Assembly: GCF_900103275.1 (NCBI RefSeq)
Contig: NZ_FNGP01000003.1
Location: 434,001 to 498,000, forward strand
Direction of reading: 5' to 3'
DNA from: Tessaracoccus oleiagri
Lineage (GTDB): Bacteria; Actinomycetota; Actinomycetes; Propionibacteriales; Propionibacteriaceae
Length of the DNA: 64,000 nucleotides
The first letter of the stretch is position 1. Each line of letters opens with the position of its first letter. The notes beneath the pieces were generated by a model that saw nothing but the letters and a program-made list of their open reading frames with translations, made no database searches and was not told where the DNA came from. Position numbers and translations under genes: made by a program. Positions 8,924-17,522 of the stretch are shown here, one piece after another.

Positions 8924-10294
8924 TCAGCGCGGCGCGGCGAAGGTCTGCGTCCAGTACATCCCGTAGGTGCTGTTGTCGTTCGACACCATCGCCGCGGCGA
9001 ACTCCGTGAAGTTGGGGTTCATGATGTTGCGGCAGTGGCCCTCGGACTTCATCCAGGCCTCCATGACGGCGGTGACCGACCGGTGTCCGGCGGCGACGTT
9101 CTCGCCGACGGTGCGCCAGTCGTAGCCCGTGTCCGACACGCGGCTGCTCATCGAGCTGCCGTCGGAGCCGGTGTGCGACATGAAGTCCTTGGTGGCCATG
9201 TCGGTGCTGTGGCGCTGGGCTGCCTTGGCGAGGAGTGCGTCCCAGGAGAGCGCGCGGGCGGGGGCCATCTTGGTGGTTCCGCAGGTCGCCCCCGCGGCCC
9301 GTGCGCGGTTCACAGCGGTGAGGAGGTCGGATCCCACGCCGTCCGGTGTGGGCGACGGGGCCGGCGCGGCGGTCGCCGGTGCGGTGCGCGTCAGGGTGAA
9401 CTGGTTCGAGTAGACGGTGCCGGTCGGGGTCGAGGCCGCCACGCGGAAGGTGTACTTGCCGGGGGTGTTGGCGCCGTACGTGAGCGGGAGGGTGAAACCG
9501 CCGCTGCCGTTGGACTTGGTCACCTGGGAGGTCGACCAGTGGCCGCCGATGAGGACCTGGGTCGAGACCCGGCCACCGGCGTAGCCGTGGACGGTGCCCC
9601 AGGTGTAGGTGGTCTGGTTGATCTCCTTGGTGCCGGCCGAGTAGGCGTCGACGCGGTAGGAGCCGCCGGTGCGCTGGAGGGCGAAGGGCTTCGAGTAGAC
9701 GACGCCGCGGGGAGTGCTGGCGCCGACGCGGAAGGTGTACGTGCCCGGGGTGTCGGCGCCGTAGGTGAGCGGGATGGAGAAGTATCCCGACGAGTTCGCC
9801 GTCCGCACCTGCGAGCGGCCCCAGCCGCCGCTCAACTGGACCTCGGTCCACACGCTACGGCCGGCCGCGGAGGGGAGGGTCGCCCAGGTGTACGTGGTCT
9901 GGCCGACGGGCTTGCTGCCCGCGGAGCTGACCGTAAACGACGTGCGGGCGAGGGTGAACTCCTTCGAGTAGACCGTGCCGGCCGACGTGGCGGCGCCCAC
10001 TCGGAACTGGTACTGACCCGGCGTGGTGAAGCCGTAGGTGAGCTCGAGGGTGTAGTTGCCGCTGCCGTTGGTCCGGCTGGACTGGGAGCGGGCCCAACTG
10101 CCGCCCAGCTTCACCTCGGTCCAGACGTCGCGGTTCGGTGAGTCGGAGACGTTGCCCCAGACGTAGGTGCTGTACCCCACCGGCTTGGTGCCGGCACTGT
10201 CCGCGCTGACAGAGGGCGCCGCGAGGGCTGGGGGAGTGAGGCCCACCAGTACGATCAGCGCCACCAGGGGCGCGAGGAAGTTGCGTAGCTGCAT
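8924..10294 (-). CDS. Secreted protein: three beta-type repeats plus CAP (SCP/PR1) domain
   Basis: 456 residues with a signal peptide (cleavage expected after ALA at residue 25). Three ~88-residue repeats follow at about 30-117, 118-206 and 212-304, each with the pattern GTKxVxxxTYxWGxV, then S(Q/S)xRT, LTYG, TPGxYxFRV and YSxxFxLxRT. A Pro/Ala/Thr linker (305-317) leads to a CAP domain at 318-456 with HSTDM, SHTGSDG, GENVA and GHCRNIMNPNFTEFA. The CAP acidic/His pocket (His374, Glu398, His420) is intact and Cys338/Cys421 could form a disulfide. CAP proteins are secreted and may bind or cut cell-wall or lipid ligands. The repeats probably bind the wall or a polysaccharide. It is a paralogue, in its N-terminal part, of the next gene upstream. 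Confidence 0.85.
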   Translation of the reverse strand: MQLRNFLAPLVALIVLVGLTPPALAAPSVSADSAGTKPVGYSTYVWGNVSDSPNRDVWTEVKLGGSWARSQSSRTNGSGNYTLELTYGFTTPGQYQFRVGAATSAGTVYSKEFTLARTSFTVSSAGSKPVGQTTYTWATLPSAAGRSVWTEVQLSGGWGRSQVRTANSSGYFSIPLTYGADTPGTYTFRVGASTPRGVVYSKPFALQRTGGSYRVDAYSAGTKEINQTTYTWGTVHGYAGGRVSTQVLIGGHWSTSQVTKSNGSGGFTLPLTYGANTPGKYTFRVAASTPTGTVYSNQFTLTRTAPATAAPAPSPTPDGVGSDLLTAVNRARAAGATCGTTKMAPARALSWDALLAKAAQRHSTDMATKDFMSHTGSDGSSMSSRVSDTGYDWRTVGENVAAGHRSVTAVMEAWMKSEGHCRNIMNPNFTEFAAAMVSNDNSTYGMYWTQTFAAPR

Positions 10295-10376
10295 GTGCCG
10301 ATGCTAAGGATCTTTCAGACCCTCAATCAATTATCGCCCCACAAACCTGCAACCTATGGTTCAAGTTGCGGTTTCC

Positions 10377-11942
10377 TCAGGTCTCCTTCAGCAGGTCGCT
10401 CACCGTCGCGAAGGTGTAACCGCGGGCGCGCAGGTCGTCGATGATGCCCTGCAGCGCGTCGGCGTCGGGCGTCGACCGGTCCTGTGGGTGGGCACCGACG
10501 TGCATGAGCACTATCGCACCCGGACGCAGTCCGTCCAAAACGCGCTGCCGCACGACGGCGGCCGTGTAGCCCTCCGTCACGCCCTTCCAGCCGAGCGTGT
10601 CGATCGTCCAGCGGATCGGGATGTAGCCGGCGTTGTTGACCACCTGGATGTCGTAGCTGGTCCGGTCGCCGAACGGGAAGCGGAACAGCGGCTTCGTCGA
10701 TTTCCCGGTCAGGCCGCTGATGGCGCTGTCGGCCAAGCTCAGTTCGGACCGGATGGCCGCGTCGGTGATCTGGGAGAAGTACGGGTGGGTGTTGCTGTGG
10801 TTGCCCACCGGGTGGCCGCCGGCCGCCATGGCCCGCACGTCGTTCGGGAAGTCACGGGCGAAGTCTCCGGTGACGAAGAAGGTCGCCGGTACCCCGTTGT
10901 TCCTGAGGGTGGAGAGGATCCTGCTGACCGCCGTGTTGTCGCCACCGCCGTCGAAGGTGAGCGCGACCACCCTCCTGGTCGTCGGGAACACCTCGATGTC
11001 CTGACCGCGCCACTTCTCGACGAGGTCGACGGAGGCCGTGCGGGTCAACGTGAAGGCGTTCGAGTACGCCGTCCCGACCGGTGTGCTCGCGGCGACGCGG
11101 AACGTGTAGGTACCGGGCGTCGAGGCGCCGTACGTCAGCGGGATCGTGAAGGCGCCGGTGCTGCTGGAGGTGCGCACCTGTGACGTGGACCAGCTCCCGC
11201 CGATGAGCACCTGCGTGTACACCTGCCCGCCGCCGTAGCCGTGGACGGTGCCCCAGGTGTAGGTGGTCTGGTTGACCTCCTTGGTGCCGGCGCTGTACGC
11301 CTCGACCCGCGCGGTACGCGTGAGGGTGAAGGCCTGCGAGTAGACGATGCCCCGGGCGGTGCTGGCCGCGACCCTGTACGTGTAGCGGCCGACGGTGTTG
11401 GCGCCGTAGGTCAGCGGGATGGCGAAGGAGCCCGACGAGTCGGCCGTCCGGGCCTGCGAGGCGGACCAGCCGCCGTTCAGCAGGACTTCAGTCCACACTT
11501 TGCGGTTCGCCGCCGACGGCATGGTGCCCCACGTGTACGTGGTCTGGCCCACCGGCTTGGTGCCGGAGCTGGCGACCTGCCAGGGAGTGCGGGTGAGCGT
11601 GAACTCGGAGGAGTACACCGTGCCGGACGAGGTAGCGGAGCCGACGCGGTAGACGTAGTTGCCGGGGGTCGTGAAGCCGTAGGTGAGTTCGAGCGTGTAG
11701 CGCCCGCTGCTGTCCGTCCGGCCGAGTTGGGAGCGGGACCAGCCGGTGCCGAGTCTCACCTCCGTCCAGACGGGCTGTGAGCCGGATTCGGTGACGGTGC
11801 CCCAGACATAGGTGCTGAAGCCAACGGTCTTGGTACCGGCGCTGGCGGCGCCGACGGTGGGGGCGGCGAACGCCGTCCGGGGGAGCAACCCGGCCAGCAG
11901 CGCCAACGTCGCGAGGAGTGCGAAGACGATCCTTGGCTTCAT
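10377..11942 (-). CDS. Secreted polysaccharide deacetylase with three beta-type repeats
   Basis: 521 residues with a signal peptide (cleavage near residue 27). The three repeats (about 30-119, 120-210, 211-302) match those of the neighbouring CAP protein one for one. A NodB-type carbohydrate esterase domain follows from ~320: TFDGGGD at 329-335, HSNTH at 382-386, RFPFG at 421-425 and LMH at 479-481. The zinc-binding histidines are present. The usual TFDDG aspartate pair reads Asp331-Gly332, a variant found in part of the family, so the metal site may use another ligand such as Asp335. Expected substrate is acetylated peptidoglycan or another wall glycan. It lies 51 bases after the IclR gene on the same strand. 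Confidence 0.85.
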   Translation of the reverse strand: MKPRIVFALLATLALLAGLLPRTAFAAPTVGAASAGTKTVGFSTYVWGTVTESGSQPVWTEVRLGTGWSRSQLGRTDSSGRYTLELTYGFTTPGNYVYRVGSATSSGTVYSSEFTLTRTPWQVASSGTKPVGQTTYTWGTMPSAANRKVWTEVLLNGGWSASQARTADSSGSFAIPLTYGANTVGRYTYRVAASTARGIVYSQAFTLTRTARVEAYSAGTKEVNQTTYTWGTVHGYGGGQVYTQVLIGGSWSTSQVRTSSSTGAFTIPLTYGASTPGTYTFRVAASTPVGTAYSNAFTLTRTASVDLVEKWRGQDIEVFPTTRRVVALTFDGGGDNTAVSRILSTLRNNGVPATFFVTGDFARDFPNDVRAMAAGGHPVGNHSNTHPYFSQITDAAIRSELSLADSAISGLTGKSTKPLFRFPFGDRTSYDIQVVNNAGYIPIRWTIDTLGWKGVTEGYTAAVVRQRVLDGLRPGAIVLMHVGAHPQDRSTPDADALQGIIDDLRARGYTFATVSDLLKET

Positions 11943-11993
11943 GGACCAATTTTACGCCTCGCTAGGCGTGATGGCTAGGAAAAAGTCCCTCCG

Positions 11994-12719
11994 TCACTCG
12001 GCGTTGCCGCTGCGACGGAGCACCTCCGAGAGCCGCTCGGCCGCGGCCATGACGGCGGCGCCGTGGAGGCGTCCGGGGTAGCGCGAGAGTCGCTCGATGG
12101 GGCCCGAGCAGGAGACCGCGGCGAGGATCCGGCCGGACGGCGCGAGCACGGGGGCGGACACGCTCGCCACGCCGGGCTCACGCTCTGCGACGGACTGCGC
12201 CCAACCTCGTCGGCGGACGGTCTGGAGGGTGGACTCGGTGAACGTGGCCTGCTCGAGCAGCTTGCCGATGCGCTCGGGCTCCTCCCAGGCGAGCAGCACC
12301 TGGGCCGCGGAGCCGGCCTTCATGGAGAGCTGGGCGCCGAGCGGGACGGTGTCGCGCAGGCCCTGGGGCCGCTCGACCGCCGCGACGCAGACGCGCACGT
12401 CGCCCTGGCGACGGAAGAGCTGTGCCGACTCACCGGTGATGTCGCGCAGGCGGGTGAGGATGGGGCCGGCCGTCGACAGCAGCGGGTCCTCACCGGCGGC
12501 GTCGGCGAGTTCGAGCAGGCGGGGGCCGAGCACGAAGCGGCCCTGGAGGTCGCGTCCCACGAAGCGGTGGTGCTCCAGAGCCACCGCGAGGCGGTGGGCG
12601 GTGGGGCGGGCGAGGCCCGTCGCCGTCACGAGACCGGCGAGCGTCAACGGTTGGTGTTCCAGCGCGGACAACACGGCGGCTGCCTTGTCGAGGACACCGA
12701 CTCCACTTGATTGGTCCAT
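11994..12719 (-). CDS. IclR-family regulator, NdgR/LtbR-like
   Basis: 241 residues. An N-terminal winged helix-turn-helix (LTLAGLVTATGLARPTAHRL, about residues 25-44) is followed by an IclR effector-binding domain with the conserved PLGAQLSMKAGSAAQVLLAW and GVASVSAPVLAPSGRILAAV segments. The gene is divergent from leuCD with a 97-base spacer. In Streptomyces (NdgR) and Corynebacterium (LtbR), the regulator in this position controls leuCD and related amino acid genes. Function here is inferred from that synteny. A box overlapping its own start recurs upstream of cimA. Confidence 0.85.
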   Translation of the reverse strand: MDQSSGVGVLDKAAAVLSALEHQPLTLAGLVTATGLARPTAHRLAVALEHHRFVGRDLQGRFVLGPRLLELADAAGEDPLLSTAGPILTRLRDITGESAQLFRRQGDVRVCVAAVERPQGLRDTVPLGAQLSMKAGSAAQVLLAWEEPERIGKLLEQATFTESTLQTVRRRGWAQSVAEREPGVASVSAPVLAPSGRILAAVSCSGPIERLSRYPGRLHGAAVMAAAERLSEVLRRSGNAE

Positions 12720-12773
12720 ATGTTGAGACTACCTGTTCAGCATGTGGACTGACAAGTGGTTGGCAACTACGCT
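12715..12773 (+). promoter_or_regulatory. leuCD promoter region with candidate regulator box
   Basis: TCCATATGTTGAGAC (12715-12729) repeats, at 12 of 15 positions, the box at 4489-4503. A possible leuC promoter is TGGACT (12745-12750), 17 bases, then TACGCT (12768-12773). The box lies directly upstream of the -35 element, a sensible place for a regulator. Both calls are by eye. Confidence 0.35.
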
Positions 12774-12816
12774 GGAACTACTTTCGTCCTCAGACGACAT
12801 TGGAAGGTGTGTACTC

Positions 12817-14214
12817 ATGGGGAAGACCCTCAGCGAGAAGGTGTGGGACGCGCACGTCGTGCGCGCTGCGGCGGGAGAGCCGGACCTTCTCTACATCGAT
12901 CTGCATCTCGTGCACGAGGTCACCAGCCCCCAGGCGTTCGAGGGTCTGCGACTCGCCGGCCGCCCGGTGCGCCGCCCTGACCTCACGCTCGCCACCGAGG
13001 ACCACAACACCCCCACGATCGACATCCTCAAGCCGATCGCCGAGCCCACCTCCCGCAAGCAGGTGGAGACGCTGCGGCAGAACGCGAAGGACTTCGGCGT
13101 CCGCATCCACTCGCTGGGTGACAAGGACCAGGGCATCGTGCACGTCGTCGGCCCGCAGCTGGGCGTGACCCAGCCCGGCATGACGATCGTCTGCGGCGAC
13201 TCGCACACCTCCACGCACGGCGCCTTCGGCGCGCTCGCCTTCGGCATCGGCACCTCCGAGGTGGAGCACGTCCTCGCGACGCAGACGCTGCCGCAGAAGC
13301 GCCAGAAGACGATGGCCGTCAACGTGAACGGCGAACTGCCCGACGGCGTCACCTCGAAGGACATCGTGCTGGCGCTCATCGCCAAGGTGGGCACCGGGGG
13401 CGGCCAGGGCCACATCGTCGAGTACCGCGGCACCACCATCGAGGCGCTCTCCATGGAGAGCCGGATGACGATCTGCAACATGTCGATCGAGTGGGGCGCC
13501 AAGGCGGGCATGATCGCCCCCGACGAGACCACGTTCGCCTACATCAAGGGCCGCCCGCACGCGCCCGAGGGCGAGGACTGGGATGCTGCGGTCGAGTACT
13601 GGAAGAGTCTCCGCACCGACGACGACGCAACCTTCGACGTCGAGGTGGACATCGAGGCCACGCAGTTGACCCCCTTCGTCACGTGGGGCACCAACCCCGG
13701 GCAGGGTGTCCCGCTGGGCGGCACCGTGCCCGCGCCGGAGGACTTCGACTCCGAGGTCGAGCAGGCCACGGCCAAGCGCGCGCTGGAGTACATGGACCTG
13801 ACCCCGGGCACCAAGATGCGCGACATCCACGTCGACACCGTCTTCCTGGGCTCCTGCACCAACGGCCGCATCGAGGACCTGCGCCTCGCCGCGTCGGTCA
13901 TCGAGGGCAAGAAGATCCACGAGAACGTCCGGATGCTCGTCGTCCCCGGCTCCGCCCGGGTCCGCATCCAGGCCATGGAGGAGGGGCTGGACAAGGTCTT
14001 CACCGCGTTCGGCGCCGAGTGGCGCGAGGCCGGCTGCTCGATGTGCCTCGGCATGAACCCTGACCAGCTGAAGCCGGGGGAGCGGGCGGCGTCGACGTCG
14101 AACCGCAACTTCGAGGGCCGCCAGGGCAAGGGTGGCCGCACCCACCTCGTGTCGCCCGCCGTGGCCGCCGCGACCGCCATCACCGGCCACCTGTCCTCGC
14201 CGGCCGACCTCTGA
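12817..14214 (+). CDS. leuC: 3-isopropylmalate dehydratase, large subunit
   Basis: 465 residues from ATG 12817 (GGAAGG ten bases upstream; the open frame begins earlier at 12742 but [15 protein letters not shown] is the normal LeuC N-terminus). The [4Fe-4S] ligands are visible in [13 protein letters not shown] and [13 protein letters not shown], and substrate-binding [19 protein letters not shown] is intact. With LeuD it isomerises isopropylmalate in leucine synthesis, and citramalate to beta-methylmalate when cimA operates. leuD follows after 22 bases. Confidence 0.95.
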   Translation: MGKTLSEKVWDAHVVRAAAGEPDLLYIDLHLVHEVTSPQAFEGLRLAGRPVRRPDLTLATEDHNTPTIDILKPIAEPTSRKQVETLRQNAKDFGVRIHSLGDKDQGIVHVVGPQLGVTQPGMTIVCGDSHTSTHGAFGALAFGIGTSEVEHVLATQTLPQKRQKTMAVNVNGELPDGVTSKDIVLALIAKVGTGGGQGHIVEYRGTTIEALSMESRMTICNMSIEWGAKAGMIAPDETTFAYIKGRPHAPEGEDWDAAVEYWKSLRTDDDATFDVEVDIEATQLTPFVTWGTNPGQGVPLGGTVPAPEDFDSEVEQATAKRALEYMDLTPGTKMRDIHVDTVFLGSCTNGRIEDLRLAASVIEGKKIHENVRMLVVPGSARVRIQAMEEGLDKVFTAFGAEWREAGCSMCLGMNPDQLKPGERAASTSNRNFEGRQGKGGRTHLVSPAVAAATAITGHLSSPADL

Positions 14215-14236
14215 GAACGAGATAAGGACTCACACC

Positions 14237-14845
14237 ATGGAGAAGTTTTCCACCCACGTCGGCGTCCCAGTCCCGCTGCGCCGCAGCAACGTCGACACCG
14301 ACCAGATCATCCCGGCCGTCTACCTGAAGCGCATCACGCGCACCGGCTTCGAGGACGGGCTGTTCGCCGCATGGCGCAACGACCCGGACTTCGTGCTCAA
14401 CCAGGAGGCCTTCAAGAACGGGTCGATCCTCGTCCCGGGGCCCGACTTCGGCACCGGCTCGTCGCGTGAGCACGCCGTGTGGGCGCTGCAGAACTACGGG
14501 TTCAAGGCGATCATCGGCTCCCGCTTCGGCGACATCTTCCGCAACAACGCCGGCAAGGCGGGCCTCGTCGTCGGCGTGGTGAGCGAGGAGACCGTCAAGC
14601 AGATCTGGGACTACATCGACGCGAACCCGGGCCAGGAGATCGAGGTCAACCTCGTCGACCGCGAGATCACCCTCGGCGACGGGACGAAGATCGGCTTCGA
14701 GATCGACGACTTCACCCGCCACCGCCTCCTTGAGGGCCTGGACGACATCTCGATGACGCTCCAGCACGAGGCGGACATCACCGCCTACGAGGCCACCCGG
14801 CCCGCGTTCAAGCCGAAGACGATCCCCGCGAGGGTCGCCAACTGA
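14237..14845 (+). CDS. leuD: 3-isopropylmalate dehydratase, small subunit
   Basis: 202 residues, normal length. The swivel-domain signatures are present: [20 protein letters not shown] near the N-terminus, [16 protein letters not shown] and [17 protein letters not shown]. It forms the active dehydratase with LeuC, whose gene ends 22 bases upstream. GATAAGGACT gives a moderate ribosome binding site. Confidence 0.95.
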   Translation: MEKFSTHVGVPVPLRRSNVDTDQIIPAVYLKRITRTGFEDGLFAAWRNDPDFVLNQEAFKNGSILVPGPDFGTGSSREHAVWALQNYGFKAIIGSRFGDIFRNNAGKAGLVVGVVSEETVKQIWDYIDANPGQEIEVNLVDREITLGDGTKIGFEIDDFTRHRLLEGLDDISMTLQHEADITAYEATRPAFKPKTIPARVAN

Positions 14846-14870
14846 CGCTCGTCGTAGCCGCAAGATATCC

Positions 14871-14902
14871 CTGCGCCCTGCCGGATTCCCGGCGGGGCGC
14901 AG
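14871..14902 (+). terminator. Stem-loop after leuD
   Basis: CTGCGCCC pairs with GGGCGCAG, with a further TGCCGG/CCGGCG inner pairing around ATTC. It lies 25 bases after the leuD stop but lacks a T run, so it may be a weak or Rho-assisted terminator. Confidence 0.5.
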
Positions 14903-15052
14903 GTGCGTCCTGGGCGCCCGTCGCGCGGGAATTCCCGGTTTCAACGAGTTGGCTGCTAGTCTTCAGGAGTCGGCCCGCCCAGTCTTGCCTCGGGCCGCTG
15001 GCGCGCAGCCTCGGCTGCCGGACGCCGCTTTTCGCATTGCTTACAGCACTCG

Positions 15053-16522
15053 GTGAGACACTTACTCCCGATAGGTACCCACTTGTCTTCAGATTTCGCA
15101 CGCCTCGGCGTGCCCACTTCGTTCGTCGCCGCACTCTCGGAGCGCGGCATCACCTCGCCCACCCCGATCCAGGCCGCCACGCTGCCCGACTCGCTCTCCG
15201 GGCGCGACGTCCTCGGCCGCGGCCGCACCGGCTCGGGCAAGACGTTCGCGTTCCTGCTGCCGCTGGTGGCTCGCCTCGTCGAATCGAACACCCGCAAGCA
15301 TGCCAAGCGGCCCCGTTCGCTGGTGCTCGCGCCGACGCGTGAGCTCGCCACCCAGATCGCGGCCTCCCTCGCGCCGCTGGAGAAGGTCGCCGGCCTGACC
15401 TCCACCGTCGTCTTCGGCGGGGTCGGTCAGAACCCGCAGGTCAAGGCGCTGCAGCGCGGCGTCGACGTGCTCATCGCCTGCCCCGGCCGCCTCCTCGACC
15501 TGATGGGCCAGGGCTTCGCCGACCTCTCCGCGATCGAGATCACGGTGATCGACGAGGCCGACCACATGGCCGACATGGGCTTCCTTCCCGGGGTGCGCAA
15601 GATCATGCAGGCGACGCCCGCCAAGGGGCAGCGGATGCTGTTCTCCGCGACGCTCGACGCCGGCGTTTCCACGCTCGTCAAGCAGTTCCTCCACGACCCG
15701 GTCACCCACGAGGCGGACTCCGAGCACTCGCCGGTGGGCACCATGGAGCACCACGTGCTCCGCGTCAGCAACGAGCACCGCACGCAGGTCCTGGCCGACC
15801 TCGCCGCCGCCCCCGGCAACACGATCATCTTCACGCGCACGAAGCACGGCGCGAAGAAGCTCGCCAAGCAGCTGCTCGGCATGGGCATCCCCGCGGTGGA
15901 CCTGCACGGCAACCTCAGCCAGAACGCCCGCACCCGCAACATGGACGCTTTCCACTCGGGTCGGGTCACCACCTTGGTGGCGACGGACATCGCGGCGCGC
16001 GGCATCCACGTCGACGACGTGTCCCTCGTCGTGCACGCTGATCCGCCGGCCGAGCACAAGGCGTACCTGCACCGCTCCGGCCGCACGGCCCGCGCGGGAG
16101 CGTCCGGCACCGTCGTGACCCTCGAGCTGCCGGCGCAGCGCAACGAGGTCCGCACGCTGCTGCGCCAGGCGAAGATCTCGCCGAAGTTCACCGACGCGGC
16201 CCCCGGCCACGGCATCCTCTCCGACCTCGCGCCGGGGGAGCGGACGTTCCTCCCGGCGGAGAAGGCCGCGGAGCTGGCCGGCGCCAACCGTCAGTCCGAC
16301 CAGCCGCAGACCCGCCACGGCGGGGGCGGCGGCCGAGGCCGTTCAACCGGTGGCGGCGCTGGCCGTGCCCGTCAGGGCGGTGGCCGTGGTCAGCAGCCGC
16401 AGGCGAACGGCGGATCGCGACGGGGTGGCCGCGGCTCCCGTGGCTCCAGCTCGCCCGTCGCGGCGGGGTCGGGCAGCTCGCGTAGCGCGGCCGACTTCTC
16501 CCGTGGATTCCGCTCCCGCTGA
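15053..16522 (+). CDS. DEAD-box RNA helicase
   Basis: 489 residues from GTG 15053; TTG 15083 (MSSDFARLGV) is an alternative and neither has a strong ribosome binding site. All DEAD-box motifs are present: PTPIQAA (Q motif), GRTGSGKT (I), APTRELA (Ia), VIDEADHM (II, DEAD), FSATLD (III), IIFTRTKHGAKKLA (IV), VATDIAARGIH (V) and [10 protein letters not shown] (VI). A ~90-residue Gly/Arg/Ser-rich tail, typical of cold-shock type or ribosome-assembly helicases, is probably an RNA-binding tail. It should unwind RNA duplexes in ribosome assembly or mRNA decay. A strong terminator follows. Confidence 0.9.
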   Translation: MRHLLPIGTHLSSDFARLGVPTSFVAALSERGITSPTPIQAATLPDSLSGRDVLGRGRTGSGKTFAFLLPLVARLVESNTRKHAKRPRSLVLAPTRELATQIAASLAPLEKVAGLTSTVVFGGVGQNPQVKALQRGVDVLIACPGRLLDLMGQGFADLSAIEITVIDEADHMADMGFLPGVRKIMQATPAKGQRMLFSATLDAGVSTLVKQFLHDPVTHEADSEHSPVGTMEHHVLRVSNEHRTQVLADLAAAPGNTIIFTRTKHGAKKLAKQLLGMGIPAVDLHGNLSQNARTRNMDAFHSGRVTTLVATDIAARGIHVDDVSLVVHADPPAEHKAYLHRSGRTARAGASGTVVTLELPAQRNEVRTLLRQAKISPKFTDAAPGHGILSDLAPGERTFLPAEKAAELAGANRQSDQPQTRHGGGGGRGRSTGGGAGRARQGGGRGQQPQANGGSRRGGRGSRGSSSPVAAGSGSSRSAADFSRGFRSR

Positions 16523-16543
16523 CCTGCCATCCACACGGCATCT

Positions 16544-16578
16544 GCGCCCCTCCGGTTCTCCGGAGGGGCGCTTTCGTT
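16544..16578 (+). terminator. Intrinsic terminator after the DEAD-box helicase gene
   Basis: A perfect 12-base-pair stem (GCGCCCCTCCGG, loop TTCT, CCGGAGGGGCGC) is followed by TTTCGTT, 21 bases after the stop codon. Confidence 0.9.
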
Positions 16579-16603
16579 CTCCCCGGACGGTAGCCTCGCG
16601 GTT

Positions 16604-17464
16604 GTGAGGATCGCCACTTGGAACGTCAACTCCGCTAAGCAGCGCATGCCCCGGCTGATGCCGTGGCTCGAGGAGCGGCGCCCGGACGTCGTGTGTCTGC
16701 AGGAGACCAAGCTGTCGGACGCCGCGTTCGTGGACCTGTTCGCGGAACCGTTGGCCGCGTTGGGCTACCAGATGGCCCACCACGGGCAGGGCGGGTTCAA
16801 CGGGGTGGCGCTGCTGTCGCGGGTCGGGCTCGCCGACGTCGAGCTCAACTTCCCGGGACAGCCGGACTACGGCGGCGTCGCAGAGGGCCGGGCCATCAGC
16901 GCGACTTGCGACGGGGTGCGTGTGCACAGCCTGTATGTGCCGAACGGGCGGGAGGTCGGCTCGGACCACTACGCGTACAAGCTCGAGTGGCTCGACGCCT
17001 TGGCTGCCGCGGTCAAGGAGGGGCCGGCCGACGTCGCACTCTGCGGTGATGTGAACGTGGCACCCGCGGATGCCGACGTGTTCGACCCCGCCGCCTTCGT
17101 CGGTCACACCCACGTCACCGACCTGGAGCGGCAGCGCATCACCAACTTCGGCCTCGTCGACGTCGTCCGGGACCATTGGCCCGAGCACGACCACGTGTTC
17201 TCCTACTGGGACTACCGCGCGGGCATGTTCCATCAGGATCTCGGGATGCGCATAGACCTGGTGCTGGCGTCACGTCCGGTGGCGGACAGGGTTCAGGCTG
17301 CCTGGATCGACCGGGCGGCCCGCAAGGGCAAGCTGCCCAGCGACCACGCCCCGGTCATCGTCGATCTCGACGTCGCTCCCGACGGCGACATCGGTCCGGT
17401 AGTGCCCCCGCCGTCCAACCCGAGGCGCTCCGCGAAGGTCAAGCTGCCGCAGGTCAGGGAGTGA
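16604..17464 (+). CDS. xthA: Exodeoxyribonuclease III
   Basis: 286 residues from GTG 16604. The endonuclease/exonuclease/phosphatase fold has MRIATWNVNSAKQRM at the N-terminus, the metal ligand Glu34 in QETKLSD, GDVNVAP, MRIDLVLAS and the catalytic SDHAPV near the end. The protein should cut abasic sites and degrade 3' ends during base excision repair. The C-terminal ~35 residues are Pro/Arg/Lys-rich and specific to this protein. It starts shortly after the terminator and appears to be transcribed alone. Confidence 0.9.
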   Translation: MRIATWNVNSAKQRMPRLMPWLEERRPDVVCLQETKLSDAAFVDLFAEPLAALGYQMAHHGQGGFNGVALLSRVGLADVELNFPGQPDYGGVAEGRAISATCDGVRVHSLYVPNGREVGSDHYAYKLEWLDALAAAVKEGPADVALCGDVNVAPADADVFDPAAFVGHTHVTDLERQRITNFGLVDVVRDHWPEHDHVFSYWDYRAGMFHQDLGMRIDLVLASRPVADRVQAAWIDRAARKGKLPSDHAPVIVDLDVAPDGDIGPVVPPPSNPRRSAKVKLPQVRE

Positions 17465-17522
17465 CCGACGGGCGGAAGCGTCTGTTTCCGGTCCTCGGAG
17501 GGCCGGATTCAGAACCCAGTCA

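Noticed and set aside
11955-11968. Terminator between the IclR and deacetylase genes
   Set aside because: CGCCT/AGGCG gives only a five-base-pair stem without a proper T run, which is too weak to call.
12741-12816. An in-frame extension of leuC or a leader peptide with Leu codons
   Set aside because: The extension runs into leuC without a stop and has no ribosome binding site. The short frame at 12720-12752 has no stretch of leucine codons or terminator/antiterminator pair, so attenuation is not supported.
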